From assembly GCA_043749975.1 (NCBI GenBank), contig JAYVCL010000409.1, positions 1-26,116 of the forward strand: a DNA stretch of 26,116 nt, written 5' to 3'. Positions within the stretch are counted from its first letter, which is position 1. Every line of letters begins with the position of its first letter. The stretch comes from JANYJJ01 sp043749975 (GTDB taxonomy: Bacteria; Pseudomonadota; Gammaproteobacteria; Burkholderiales; Burkholderiaceae_C). Below, in pieces: positions 16,064 through 23,029 of the stretch. Below the pieces are notes generated by a model, which saw nothing but the letters and a program-made list of their open reading frames with translations, made no database searches and was not told the DNA's origin. Made by a program: the position numbers and the translations under genes.

Positions 16064-16585
16064 ATGCTGACCGATGACGGAAAACACCTCTACGTCTCGT
16101 GGGACGAGTACCACATGCTGATCGAGCGGCTGGCGCTGAAAGTGGCTGCATCCGGTTGGACGTTCGATCAGATTTTGTGCCTGGCACGCGGCGGCATGCG
16201 GCCTGGCGACGTGCTTTCGCGTGTGTTCGACAAGCCGCTGGCCATCATGTCCACCAGTTCATACCGGGCCGACGCCGGGACGATCCAGGGCCGCCTGGAC
16301 CTGGCCAAATACATCACCTTGCCGCAAGGCGAACTGGCGGGACGCGTGCTGCTGGTGGACGATTTGGCCGACTCTGGCGTCACACTGCGGGCGGTGGTCG
16401 ATCGGCTGCGCGGCATGCCGTCAATCAGCGAGCTTCGCTCGGCTGTGATCTGGAGCAAGGGCGTCTCAAGCTACACGCCCGACTATTACGTCGAGCTGCT
16501 GCCCACCAGCCCGTGGATTCATCAACCGTTCGAAGACTATGACGGCTTGCGCCCGGAAGGGCTCGCGAAGAAGTTCGCAATCTGA
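16064..16585 (+). CDS. purine-type phosphoribosyltransferase (type I PRTase fold)
   Basis: The 173-residue product has the PRPP-binding signature VLLVDDLADSGVT at about residues 95-107, with the acidic pair D99-D100. An earlier ARGGMRPGDVLSR loop (41-53) is typical of xanthine/guanine/hypoxanthine phosphoribosyltransferases. The C-terminal YVELLPTSPWIHQPFEDYD resembles the base-recognition hood of Gpt-like proteins. The family is sure, but the base substrate (guanine, hypoxanthine or xanthine) cannot be decided from the sequence. CGGAG at 16051-16055 supports the ATG at 16064. Position right after purA suggests purine salvage. A minus-strand tRNA region follows it, with terminators that read towards this gene. 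Confidence 0.88.
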   Translation: MLTDDGKHLYVSWDEYHMLIERLALKVAASGWTFDQILCLARGGMRPGDVLSRVFDKPLAIMSTSSYRADAGTIQGRLDLAKYITLPQGELAGRVLLVDDLADSGVTLRAVVDRLRGMPSISELRSAVIWSKGVSSYTPDYYVELLPTSPWIHQPFEDYDGLRPEGLAKKFAI

Positions 16586-16604
16586 CAATTCGCGCTTGCT
16601 GACC

Positions 16605-16674
16605 GTGCTCTGAACACCAAAAGAAAAAGCCCGTCGAAGCGAGCTCTTGCTCTTGGTGCCCAGGAAGGGACTCG
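16605..16674 (-). repeat. partial second copy of tRNA-Leu 3' end plus terminator (repeat copy 1)
   Basis: This 70-base block matches 16749-16818 at 67 of 70 positions, offset by 144 bases. Read on the minus strand it holds the last 18 nt of tRNA-Leu, the encoded CCA, and a copy of the terminator. The substitutions relative to copy 2 are at 16614, 16634 and 16646. On the minus strand the changes at 16614 and 16646 convert Watson-Crick pairs to G-U, while 16634 breaks the loop-closing pair. No upstream tRNA body is attached, so this cannot make a tRNA. Confidence 0.9.
16619..16648 (-). terminator. second, slightly decayed copy of the tRNA-Leu terminator
   Basis: On the minus strand AAGAGCTCGC pairs with ACGGGCTTTT around a TTCG loop, followed by TCTTTT. 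Two pairs are G-U and the loop-closing pair is C-A instead of C-G. It would stop minus-strand transcripts that read past the first terminator. Confidence 0.65.
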
Positions 16675-16751
16675 GTCACGTTGCGCGACCCCGCTTTCGC
16701 TTACAAGCGAAAGCATTCGAGTCCCTTCGCGCACAGTGCGCAGGCACTGTG
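16664..16751 (-). ncRNA. candidate structured RNA downstream of tRNA-Leu (three-way junction with CCA tail)
   Basis: On the minus strand the stretch folds almost fully. A hairpin CACAGTGC/GCACTGTG with loop CTGC covers 16732-16751. An 11-bp closing stem, GAAGGGACTCG (16718-16728) with CGAGTCCCTTC (16664-16674), encloses two hairpins: GCTTTCGCTT/AAGCGAAAGC (16693-16714) and GTCGCG/CGTGAC with loop CAA (16675-16689). The closing strand is the duplicated tRNA T-arm 3' side and continues into CTGGGCACCA. In the CAA hairpin one pair is G-U on the minus strand but A-C on the plus strand. No promoter of its own is seen; readthrough from tRNA-Leu would be needed. No known RNA family is claimed. Confidence 0.45.
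16693..16714. repeat. 10-bp perfect inverted repeat, 2-base loop
   Basis: GCTTTCGCTT and AAGCGAAAGC flank only AC. It is the most symmetrical element of the structured spacer between the two tRNA 3' end copies. A two-base loop is too tight for all ten pairs in RNA, so about nine would form. Confidence 0.75.
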
Positions 16752-16797
16752 CTCTGAGCACCAAAAGAAAAAGCCCGCCGAAGCGAGCTTTTGCTCT

Positions 16798-16818
<21 letters not shown>
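16749..16818 (-). repeat. repeat copy 2, tRNA-Leu 3' end plus terminator
   Basis: This is the upstream (minus-strand sense) member of the 70-base direct repeat. It includes the intact tRNA-Leu 3' end from the T-arm to CCA, then the terminator. The repeat boundary inside the tRNA is at 16818/16819, in the T-loop, and similarity stops abruptly there. Confidence 0.9.
16763..16792 (-). terminator. intrinsic terminator of tRNA-Leu with cUUCGg loop
   Basis: On the minus strand AAAAGCTCGC pairs with GCGGGCTTTT around TTCG closed by C-G, a very stable tetraloop, followed by TCTTTT. One pair is U-G. The stem continues outward after one mismatch: the tRNA end GCACCAAGAG (16803 to 16794) pairs with CTTTTGGTGC (16767 to 16758), with one G-U. 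The whole 46-nt element is thus a near-continuous hairpin that contains the tRNA 3' CCA. Confidence 0.88.
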
Positions 16819-16899
<81 letters not shown>

Positions 16900-16906
<7 letters not shown>

Positions 16907-16928
16907 CATCAAAAAAACAGCCATTCAA
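16900..16928 (-). promoter_or_regulatory. tRNA-Leu promoter
   Basis: On the minus strand TTGAAT (16928 to 16923) and TATTAT (16905 to 16900) are separated by exactly 17 bases. Transcription would begin around 16893, about 11 bases before the mature tRNA 5' end. This is the clearest sigma-70 promoter in the window. It lies antisense within the rnr leader. Confidence 0.7.
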
Positions 16929-16955
16929 AATTCGGCCGCCATCGGCGCCGACCTG

Positions 16956-19196
16956 ATGAGCGAAGTCGAGGGCGCGGTACAAGGGCATCGCGACGGGCAC
17001 GGGTTTCTCATCCGTGACGACCGCCAGCCCGATCTCTACCTTTCTCAACAAGAGATGCGCGCCGTGCTTCACCACGACCGGGTGAAGGCGCGGATCATTC
17101 GCTACGACCGCAAGGGTCGCCCCGAGGGCCGGGTGCTCGAAATCCTCGAGCGCAAAAAGGCACCCATCATCGGGCGGCTGTTGCACGAAAGCGGCATCTG
17201 GCTGGTGGCCCCGGAAGACAAGCGCTACGGGCAGGACATCCTGGTTCCCAAAAACGCGATTGCCAATGCCACGGCCGGGCAAGTCGTCGCCATCGAACTG
17301 ACCGAACCGGCGTCGATGTACTCGCAGCCGGTGGGCCGCGTGACCGAGGTGCTGGGCGAGATCGACGACCCTGGCATGGAAATCGAGATCGCGGTTCGAA
17401 AGTACGAAGTGCCGCACCGTTTTTCACCTGCCACGCTGGCGCAGGCGGCGAGCCTGCCCGACAAGGTTCGCGCAGTGGATTGCAAGCACCGCATCGACCT
17501 GACCGACGTGCCCCTGGTCACCATCGACGGTGAAGATGCGCGCGACTTCGACGACGCGGTGTACTGCGAGCCGGCCGTCATCGGCAACGGTGTCGGGCGC
17601 TCCAAATCGATTGACGGTTGGCGCCTGGTGGTGGCGATTGCTGACGTGAGCCACTACGTGAAGCCCGGAGAAGCGATCGACACCGACGCCTACGAACGCG
17701 CCACTTCGGTGTACTTTCCGCGCCGCGTGATCCCGATGCTGCCCGAGAAGCTGTCGATCGGGCTGTGCTCGCTGAACCCGAATGAGAACCGACTGGCGAT
17801 GGTGTGCGACATGCTCGTCACCGCTACGGGCGAGGTGCATGCTTACCAGTTTTTCCCGGCGGTGATCTGCTCGCATGCACGCTTCACCTACACCGAAGTG
17901 GCCGCCATCCTGGCCAACACCCGCGGACCTGAGGCAGCGCGCCGCAAGGAGCGGGTCGGTGACCTGTTGAACCTGCACGAGGTCTATCGCGCGTTGCTGA
18001 AAGAGCGGACCAGGCGCGGTGCCGTCGACTTCGAGACCACCGAGACGCAAATCGTTTGCGATGAAAACGGGCGCATCGAGAAGATCGTGCCGCGCACCCG
18101 CAACGAAGCCCACAAGTTGATCGAAGAAGCGATGCTGGCCGCCAATGTTTGCGCCGCCGACTTCATCGCCGTCAACAAGCATCCGTCGCTCTACCGGGTT
18201 CACGAAGGCCCGACGCCCGAGAAGAAAACTCTGCTGCAAAATTACCTGAGGGCGCTGGGCCTCGGCCTGAGCGTCAGCGACGACCCGAAACCGGCCGAGT
18301 ACCAGGCCATCGCTGCGGCCACCAAAGACCGGCCGGATGCGACGCAGATCCACACCATGCTGTTGCGTTCGATGCAGCAGGCCATCTACACCGGCACCAA
18401 CAGCGGCCACTTCGGCCTGGCCTTCGAGGCCTACACCCATTTCACCAGCCCGATCCGTCGCTACCCCGACTTGCTGGTGCACCGGGTCATCAAGGCCTTG
18501 CTCGGCGGCAAACGCTATGCGCTGAGCAAAGGCATGGTCGACGCCGCGCCCAAGGCCAGAACGTCGGCCAAAGCACCGAAGGCCACCAAGCCAGGCGCGG
18601 ATGTTCGCCTCACCGCTGAAGACGAAACCTGGGAAGTGGCCGGTGCGCATTGCAGCGCCAACGAACGCCGCGCGGACGAGGCCTCGCGCGACGTGGAAGC
18701 CTGGCTCAAGTGCCGTTACATGCGCGAGCACCTGGGCGAAGAATACGGTGGCACCGTCAGCAGCGTGACCAGCTTCGGGCTGTTCGTTCAGCTCGACGGC
18801 CTGTACGTGGAAGGGCTGGTGCACATCACCGAACTCGGCGGCGAGTACTACCGCTTCGACGAGGTGCGCCAAGAGCTGCGCGGCGAACGTTCGGGCGTCA
18901 AGTACATCGTTGGCTCACGGGTGCGGGTGCAGGTCAGCCGGGTCGACCTCGACGGCCGCAAGATCGATTTCCGCATGGTGCACGAAGGCGACGAAGACGC
19001 CGCCCTGACACGAGCCAAGCGCGAGCGTCAAGCCGACCGCAGTGCCGTGGGTGAGCTGGCCGCCGTGAAAGACGCGGACCGTGCGGTCAAGGCCAGCAAA
19101 CGCAAACCGGCAGTGGCGGGTGTGCGAAGCCACCCGGTTCGTGCTGCCAAGACGGCGGCGCGCAAGGGCCCCGCGAAACCTGGCAAGCGAAGGTAG
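16956..19196 (+). CDS. rnr: ribonuclease R (short N-terminus)
   Basis: RNase R is a processive 3'-5' exoribonuclease that degrades structured RNA and takes part in rRNA quality control. From the ATG at 16956 it has 746 residues. The first OB domain starts at once (VEGAVQGHRDGHGFLIRDD) and a second follows at about 65-145. The RNB catalytic domain includes TIDGEDARDFDDAVYC (about 189-204) with the metal-binding Asp residues. HFGLAFEAYTHFTSPIRRYPDL is the conserved RNB end, and S1 lies at about 595-680. A Lys/Ala-rich insert sits near 528-550, and the tail is basic. The N-terminal winged-helix region of about 80 residues found in E. coli RNase R is absent, and upstream lies tRNA-Leu. A TTG at 16896 is an alternative start with AGGAAG only 2 bases away. 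No good ribosome binding site precedes 16956. Confidence 0.93.
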   Translation: MSEVEGAVQGHRDGHGFLIRDDRQPDLYLSQQEMRAVLHHDRVKARIIRYDRKGRPEGRVLEILERKKAPIIGRLLHESGIWLVAPEDKRYGQDILVPKNAIANATAGQVVAIELTEPASMYSQPVGRVTEVLGEIDDPGMEIEIAVRKYEVPHRFSPATLAQAASLPDKVRAVDCKHRIDLTDVPLVTIDGEDARDFDDAVYCEPAVIGNGVGRSKSIDGWRLVVAIADVSHYVKPGEAIDTDAYERATSVYFPRRVIPMLPEKLSIGLCSLNPNENRLAMVCDMLVTATGEVHAYQFFPAVICSHARFTYTEVAAILANTRGPEAARRKERVGDLLNLHEVYRALLKERTRRGAVDFETTETQIVCDENGRIEKIVPRTRNEAHKLIEEAMLAANVCAADFIAVNKHPSLYRVHEGPTPEKKTLLQNYLRALGLGLSVSDDPKPAEYQAIAAATKDRPDATQIHTMLLRSMQQAIYTGTNSGHFGLAFEAYTHFTSPIRRYPDLLVHRVIKALLGGKRYALSKGMVDAAPKARTSAKAPKATKPGADVRLTAEDETWEVAGAHCSANERRADEASRDVEAWLKCRYMREHLGEEYGGTVSSVTSFGLFVQLDGLYVEGLVHITELGGEYYRFDEVRQELRGERSGVKYIVGSRVRVQVSRVDLDGRKIDFRMVHEGDEDAALTRAKRERQADRSAVGELAAVKDADRAVKASKRKPAVAGVRSHPVRAAKTAARKGPAKPGKRR

Positions 19197-19264
19197 TCAC
19201 CGCGCCTGTATTCGATGCGCTCTCCGGCGCCGCCATCACCAGCGCGGCAACGCAATTTGAGCGG

Positions 19265-20611
19265 TCAGCGGATGAGGCGTTCGATGCCAAGGCCGTCCAT
19301 GTCGATGCCGGGGGTTCGGCCGGCCACCAGGTCAGCCACCAGGCGCGCCGAGCCGCACGACAACGCCCAGCCGCTGGAGCCGTGGCCCAGGTTGACCCAC
19401 ACGCCGTCGATGCCGCTTTTGCCGAGCACCGGCGGGCCGTCGGGAAGCATCGGGCGGGCTCCCTTCCACAGTTGCGCCTGGCCCAGCCGCGCAACCCCCG
19501 GAAACCAGTCGTGCAGCACTTTGTACAGCGTCGCGACGGCCGCGGCGTTGTGCTGCGTCGGGGAGCCGCCCAGCTCGGCGCTGCCGGCAACGCGCACCCG
19601 GTTGCCGAGCCGGCTGATCGCGACCTTGTAGCGCTCGTCCATCAAGGCCGATCTCGGGCCGCTGTCGGGATGCGCCTCGAAGCGCCGCAAAGGCGCGGTG
19701 ACCGAGTAGCCATAGACCGGTGCCAGCGGCAGTCTCAGGCCGTGTGGGCGGAGCAGGGCCGACGCGCCCATCGCAGCGCAGACCACCAGCGCGTCGAAGG
19801 TCTCGGTGATCGGCTCGAACGGGATCGGTCGGGTGGACGCGTTGTCGCTGTGCGCTGCATCTGCATTCAGCGTCGCCGGGTTCGCTTCCTCGGGCGGTGA
19901 ATACAGTCGAACCAATTGCGGACGCGGACCGGGAACGATGCGCTGCACCTGCGTATGAAAACGAAACCGCACGCCGAGTCGTTGCGCCTGCACGCGCAGC
20001 AGGTGCGCGAACTGGCGGCAGTTCGCGACTTCGTCGTCGGGCAGGTAGATGCCGCCGTGCAGAGGCGTTTCCGGGCTCAGGCCGGGCTCCACCACACGGC
20101 ATTGCAGCGGCGACAGCGCGTCGAACTTGACGCCCAGCTCGCCCAACACCTTCAACCCGGGCTGGACGGCGGCCTGATCCGTCTCGCTGCGCAGCAGCAC
20201 CAGGTAGCCCTCGCAACGCTCGTAGTCGAGTTGCATGGCGCGCGTCAGCGTGTGCAGCCGGTCGCGGCTGAACACGGCCAGGCGCTGCATGCGGGCTCGG
20301 TTGATCTCGAAGGTCTTGAGCCGGCAGGCCCGCCACCACTTCCAGATCCAGGCCAGTGTGGCTGCGTCGAGGCCGGCGTTCAAGCGCACGGGTGCATGTC
20401 GGCTCAGCAGGTGCCTGAGCACCTTTGCGGGCATGCCCGGCGATGCCCACGGCGTGACGTAGCCGGGCGCAATCACGCCAGCGTTCGCAAAGCTGGCCTC
20501 GGCGGCCACGCTGGCGCAGCGCTCGAACACCGTCACGTGGTGGCCATCGGACGCCAGCTCGAACGCGCTGGTGATGCCGACGATGCCGGCACCGATCACG
20601 GCAATGCGCAC
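19265..20611 (-). CDS. dadA: DadA-like FAD-dependent D-amino-acid dehydrogenase
   Basis: Members of this family oxidise D-amino acids (typically D-alanine) to 2-oxo acids and pass electrons to the respiratory chain. The GTG at 20611 gives 448 residues beginning VRIAVIGAGIVGITSAFELA, with the FAD dinucleotide motif at residues 7-12 and E30 for the ribose. YVTPWASPGMPAKVLRHLL and INRARMQRLAVFSRDRL are DadA-like. The C-terminal GHGSSGWALSCGSARLVADL completes the FAD site. A low-complexity Ala/Asn/Ser stretch (roughly 265-285) is extra. The frame extends upstream to 20743, but those residues lie inside the amidase gene and lack the motif. It starts 2 bases after the amidase stop, so the two are co-transcribed. 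No alanine racemase gene is adjacent, so substrate is uncertain and the symbol is provisional. Confidence 0.8.
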   Translation of the reverse strand: MRIAVIGAGIVGITSAFELASDGHHVTVFERCASVAAEASFANAGVIAPGYVTPWASPGMPAKVLRHLLSRHAPVRLNAGLDAATLAWIWKWWRACRLKTFEINRARMQRLAVFSRDRLHTLTRAMQLDYERCEGYLVLLRSETDQAAVQPGLKVLGELGVKFDALSPLQCRVVEPGLSPETPLHGGIYLPDDEVANCRQFAHLLRVQAQRLGVRFRFHTQVQRIVPGPRPQLVRLYSPPEEANPATLNADAAHSDNASTRPIPFEPITETFDALVVCAAMGASALLRPHGLRLPLAPVYGYSVTAPLRRFEAHPDSGPRSALMDERYKVAISRLGNRVRVAGSAELGGSPTQHNAAAVATLYKVLHDWFPGVARLGQAQLWKGARPMLPDGPPVLGKSGIDGVWVNLGHGSSGWALSCGSARLVADLVAGRTPGIDMDGLGIERLIR

Positions 20612-20613
20612 GC

Positions 20614-21984
20614 TCAGGCCGTCTGTGCAGTGGCTGCTGCCAGCGCCGCTTCGATCGCCAGCGACGCCCCCAGCACCGCGTCGTCGCACAGGGCCGTGCT
20701 CCAGACCATCAAACCCACCGGCATCTCGCCGGCGGCGTGACAAGGCAGCGACAGCGCGCAGCCGTCCAACATGTTGACAACGGACGGGTTGCGCAGCAGC
20801 AATGCGTTGGCCGCAAAGAAGGCGGCGTCGTCGACGCGCAGGTCTTCAATGCGGGGTGCGACGATGGGGACGGTCGGGCTCAGGAAGGCGTCGAAACCGC
20901 GCGCAGCCGACTGCATGCGCATCTTCCACTCGCGCCGTGCGTGAAGCAGATCGATGTAGTCGGCTGCGCTCATGGTTTCGCCACGCCGTATTCGCCGAGC
21001 CACGCGCGGGTCGTAGCGTGCTTCGTCGGTCAGCAAGCGGGCGCGGTGCCAGGCCCAACTCTCGGCCGAAGCGAAACCGCCGGTGGCGTTGATGCCGGCC
21101 AGGTCGAGCAGCTCGGTCAACCCGGTTTCGATGACCTGTGCGCCCGCGGCGCGCAGCGTGACCAGCGTGCGCTCGAATGCGCGCGCGACCGTGCTGTCCA
21201 GCGCATCGAGCATCAGGCTTGTCGGTACGCCAAATCGCAGCGCACCGAGTGGCCGGCCGGGCAGGGAAACCGTGCGCTGGGCCAACACCTCGTGCAATAA
21301 CACTGCGTCGCACACCGACAGCGTGATCGCGCAAGCGGTGTCCAGCGTGGTCGACAAGGGCACCGCGCCTTCGGTGGGCGTCAGCCGTGCCGTGTTCTTG
21401 AATCCGACCAGCCCTTGCAGCGCGGCCGGGATGCGGATCGACCCGCCGGTGTCGGAACCCAGCGCCGCCCACGCCGCGCCGGTAGCCACCGTCACCGCGC
21501 CGCCGCTGGTCGAGCCGCCCGGAATGCGCGCCTCGGCGTCGAACGGCAACGTGGCCGGATTGGCTGGCGTGCCGTGGTGCGGGTTGATGCCGACACCCGA
21601 AAACGCGAACTCGCTCAGGTTGGTGTGCCCGGTCAATGCCGCACCAGCGCGCCGCAAGCGTGCCACCGCCGGGCAATCGACCGAGGCGGCGGGTTGGTCG
21701 GCCAACACCCGCGAGCCGGCCGTGGTGACGAAGCCTTGAACGTCGAACAGGTCTTTGACACTCACTGCCAGGCCGGCCAGCGGCGGCAGCGGTGCGCCGG
21801 CCCGGTGCTGGGCGTCGACGGCCCGCGCCGCTGCTTCGGCAAGTGCGTCGAACCTGCGCACGTAGCTGTGCTGGTTGGCTGATGACTCGGCTGCGTCACG
21901 CGACGCCTGAAAACACTGGCCGGCAGTGCACAGCCCGCGCTCGATTTCGCTGCGGCACCGGGTCAGATCGTTCAAAGGTGCCAT
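20614..21984 (-). CDS. amidase signature family hydrolase
   Basis: This is an amidase of the Ser-cisSer-Lys type that hydrolyses a carboxamide; GatA belongs to the same superfamily. From the ATG at 21984 it has 456 residues. The catalytic Lys is K77 (SVKDLFD), the cis-Ser is S158 (PGGSTSGGAV) and the nucleophile is S182 (GSDTGGSIRIPA). The C-terminal half is variable and gives no clue to the substrate. No gatB or gatC is adjacent, so it is unlikely to be the tRNA amidotransferase subunit. A frame extension to 22143 crosses the rpsB leader and is rejected. It is divergent from rpsB and directly precedes dadA. A joint role in using amino acid amides is inference. Confidence 0.85.
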   Translation of the reverse strand: MAPLNDLTRCRSEIERGLCTAGQCFQASRDAAESSANQHSYVRRFDALAEAAARAVDAQHRAGAPLPPLAGLAVSVKDLFDVQGFVTTAGSRVLADQPAASVDCPAVARLRRAGAALTGHTNLSEFAFSGVGINPHHGTPANPATLPFDAEARIPGGSTSGGAVTVATGAAWAALGSDTGGSIRIPAALQGLVGFKNTARLTPTEGAVPLSTTLDTACAITLSVCDAVLLHEVLAQRTVSLPGRPLGALRFGVPTSLMLDALDSTVARAFERTLVTLRAAGAQVIETGLTELLDLAGINATGGFASAESWAWHRARLLTDEARYDPRVARRIRRGETMSAADYIDLLHARREWKMRMQSAARGFDAFLSPTVPIVAPRIEDLRVDDAAFFAANALLLRNPSVVNMLDGCALSLPCHAAGEMPVGLMVWSTALCDDAVLGASLAIEAALAAATAQTA

Positions 21985-22060
21985 GTTATATTCGACCGGT
22001 TTATCCGAATGCACGCATACGGCGTGTGCTGCGCCGGTAGACAAATCGCAAACCCGGCTG

Positions 22061-22089
22061 TTGAAAGGTGTTGCGGACAAAGGTCTAAA
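22061..22089 (+). promoter_or_regulatory. candidate promoter of rpsB-tsf
   Basis: TTGAAA (22061-22066) and TCTAAA (22084-22089) are separated by 17 bases, with 5 of 6 and 4 of 6 consensus matches. The predicted start is near 22096, giving a leader of about 60 nt. It lies in the divergent gap between the amidase and rpsB. Confidence 0.55.
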
Positions 22090-22149
22090 AATCAGTTTCA
22101 ACTGAAACCTTTGCCAGCAATTCAAGCCGGATTTTAGAACCAACCTTTG
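22078..22149 (+). promoter_or_regulatory. complementary elements in the rpsB leader region
   Basis: CAAAGGT (22078-22084) is complementary to ACCTTTG at 22107-22113 and again at 22143-22149. The last copy touches the rpsB Shine-Dalgarno GGAG (22149-22152). A small hairpin GTTTC-AACT-GAAAC covers 22095-22108. Alternative pairing could control S2 synthesis if transcription starts before 22078, which conflicts with the promoter proposed at 22061-22089. Confidence 0.3.
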
Positions 22150-22157
22150 GAGTTCAA

Positions 22158-22904
22158 ATGAACATCAGCATGCGTGAAATGCTGGAAGCCGGCGTCCACT
22201 TCGGACACCAGACGCGCTTCTGGAATCCCAAGATGGCCCCGTACATCTACGGCCATCGCAACAAGATCCACATCATCAACCTCGAGAAGACGCAGCCGCT
22301 CTTCGTCGACGCGATGAAATTCGTTCGCCAACTCGCCTCCAAGCGGGGCACCATTTTGATGGTGGGCACCAAGCGCCAGGCGCGTGAAGTCACCGCGATG
22401 GAAGCACGCCGCGCCGGCATGCCCTTCGTCGACCAGCGCTGGTTGGGCGGCATGCTCACCAACTTCAAGACCGTCAAGGGTTCGCTCAAGCGCCTGAAGG
22501 AGATGAAGGCGCAGATGGAATCCGGTACCGAGATTCGGATCAAGAAGGAAGCGCTGATGTTCGAGCGCGAGATGATCAAGCTCGAGCGAGACATTGGCGG
22601 TATCCAAGACATGAACGCGCTGCCCGACGCGCTGTTCGTGATCGATGTGGGCTACCACAAGATCGCCATCGCCGAAGCCAAGAAGCTGGGCATTCCGATC
22701 GTGGCCATCGTCGACTCGAACCACTCGCCGATCGGCATCGACTACGTGATCCCGGGCAACGACGACTCGGCCAAGGCCGTGGCCTTGTATGCGCGCTGTG
22801 TGGCCGACGCCGTGCTCGAAGGCAAAGCCAACGCGTCGAACGACGTGGTTCAGGCCGTGGCTGCCGAAGGCGACGAGTTCGTGGAAGTCAACGAAGCAGC
22901 CTGA
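22158..22904 (+). CDS. rpsB: 30S ribosomal protein S2
   Basis: S2 is a late-binding protein of the small ribosomal subunit. The 248-residue product starts MNISMREMLEAGVHFGHQTRFWNPKMA, containing the first S2 signature, and has the normal bacterial length. The second signature region is in PDALFVIDVGYHKIAIAEAKKLGIPIVAIVDSN. GGAG at 22149-22152 supports the start. The gene heads the conserved rpsB-tsf-pyrH-frr series. In E. coli S2 represses its own operon, and possible leader elements are listed separately. A terminator follows the gene. Confidence 0.98.
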   Translation: MNISMREMLEAGVHFGHQTRFWNPKMAPYIYGHRNKIHIINLEKTQPLFVDAMKFVRQLASKRGTILMVGTKRQAREVTAMEARRAGMPFVDQRWLGGMLTNFKTVKGSLKRLKEMKAQMESGTEIRIKKEALMFEREMIKLERDIGGIQDMNALPDALFVIDVGYHKIAIAEAKKLGIPIVAIVDSNHSPIGIDYVIPGNDDSAKAVALYARCVADAVLEGKANASNDVVQAVAAEGDEFVEVNEAA

Positions 22905-22938
22905 GCGGCGCGCCCTGCTCACCACCACGGTGAGTCCG

Positions 22939-22966
22939 AAAAGGGGCTGTCTCAGCCCCTTTTTTT
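22939..22966 (+). terminator. intrinsic terminator between rpsB and tsf
   Basis: AAAAGGGGCTG (22939-22949) pairs perfectly with CAGCCCCTTTT (22953-22963) around TCT and runs into seven T residues (22960-22966). It lies 34 bases after the rpsB stop and 63 before the tsf start. It probably attenuates, rather than abolishes, transcription into tsf. Confidence 0.92.
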
Positions 22967-23029
22967 CAATGCGAATGAAACGGCAATCCCGCTGTCGTGC
23001 CGGGTTGTCCAGCCAAACGGAGAATCAAG

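Noticed and set aside
19197..19264. Shared terminator between convergent rnr and dadA
   Set aside because: No stem with a T-run on either strand was found in the 68-base gap.
21985..21990. TATAAC on the minus strand directly before the amidase ATG, as a -10 box
   Set aside because: Transcription would begin inside the gene and no -35 is present 16-18 bases upstream.
21984..22143. N-terminal extension of the amidase across the rpsB leader
   Set aside because: The residues before MAPLNDL show no family similarity and overlap the rpsB promoter and ribosome binding site on the other strand.
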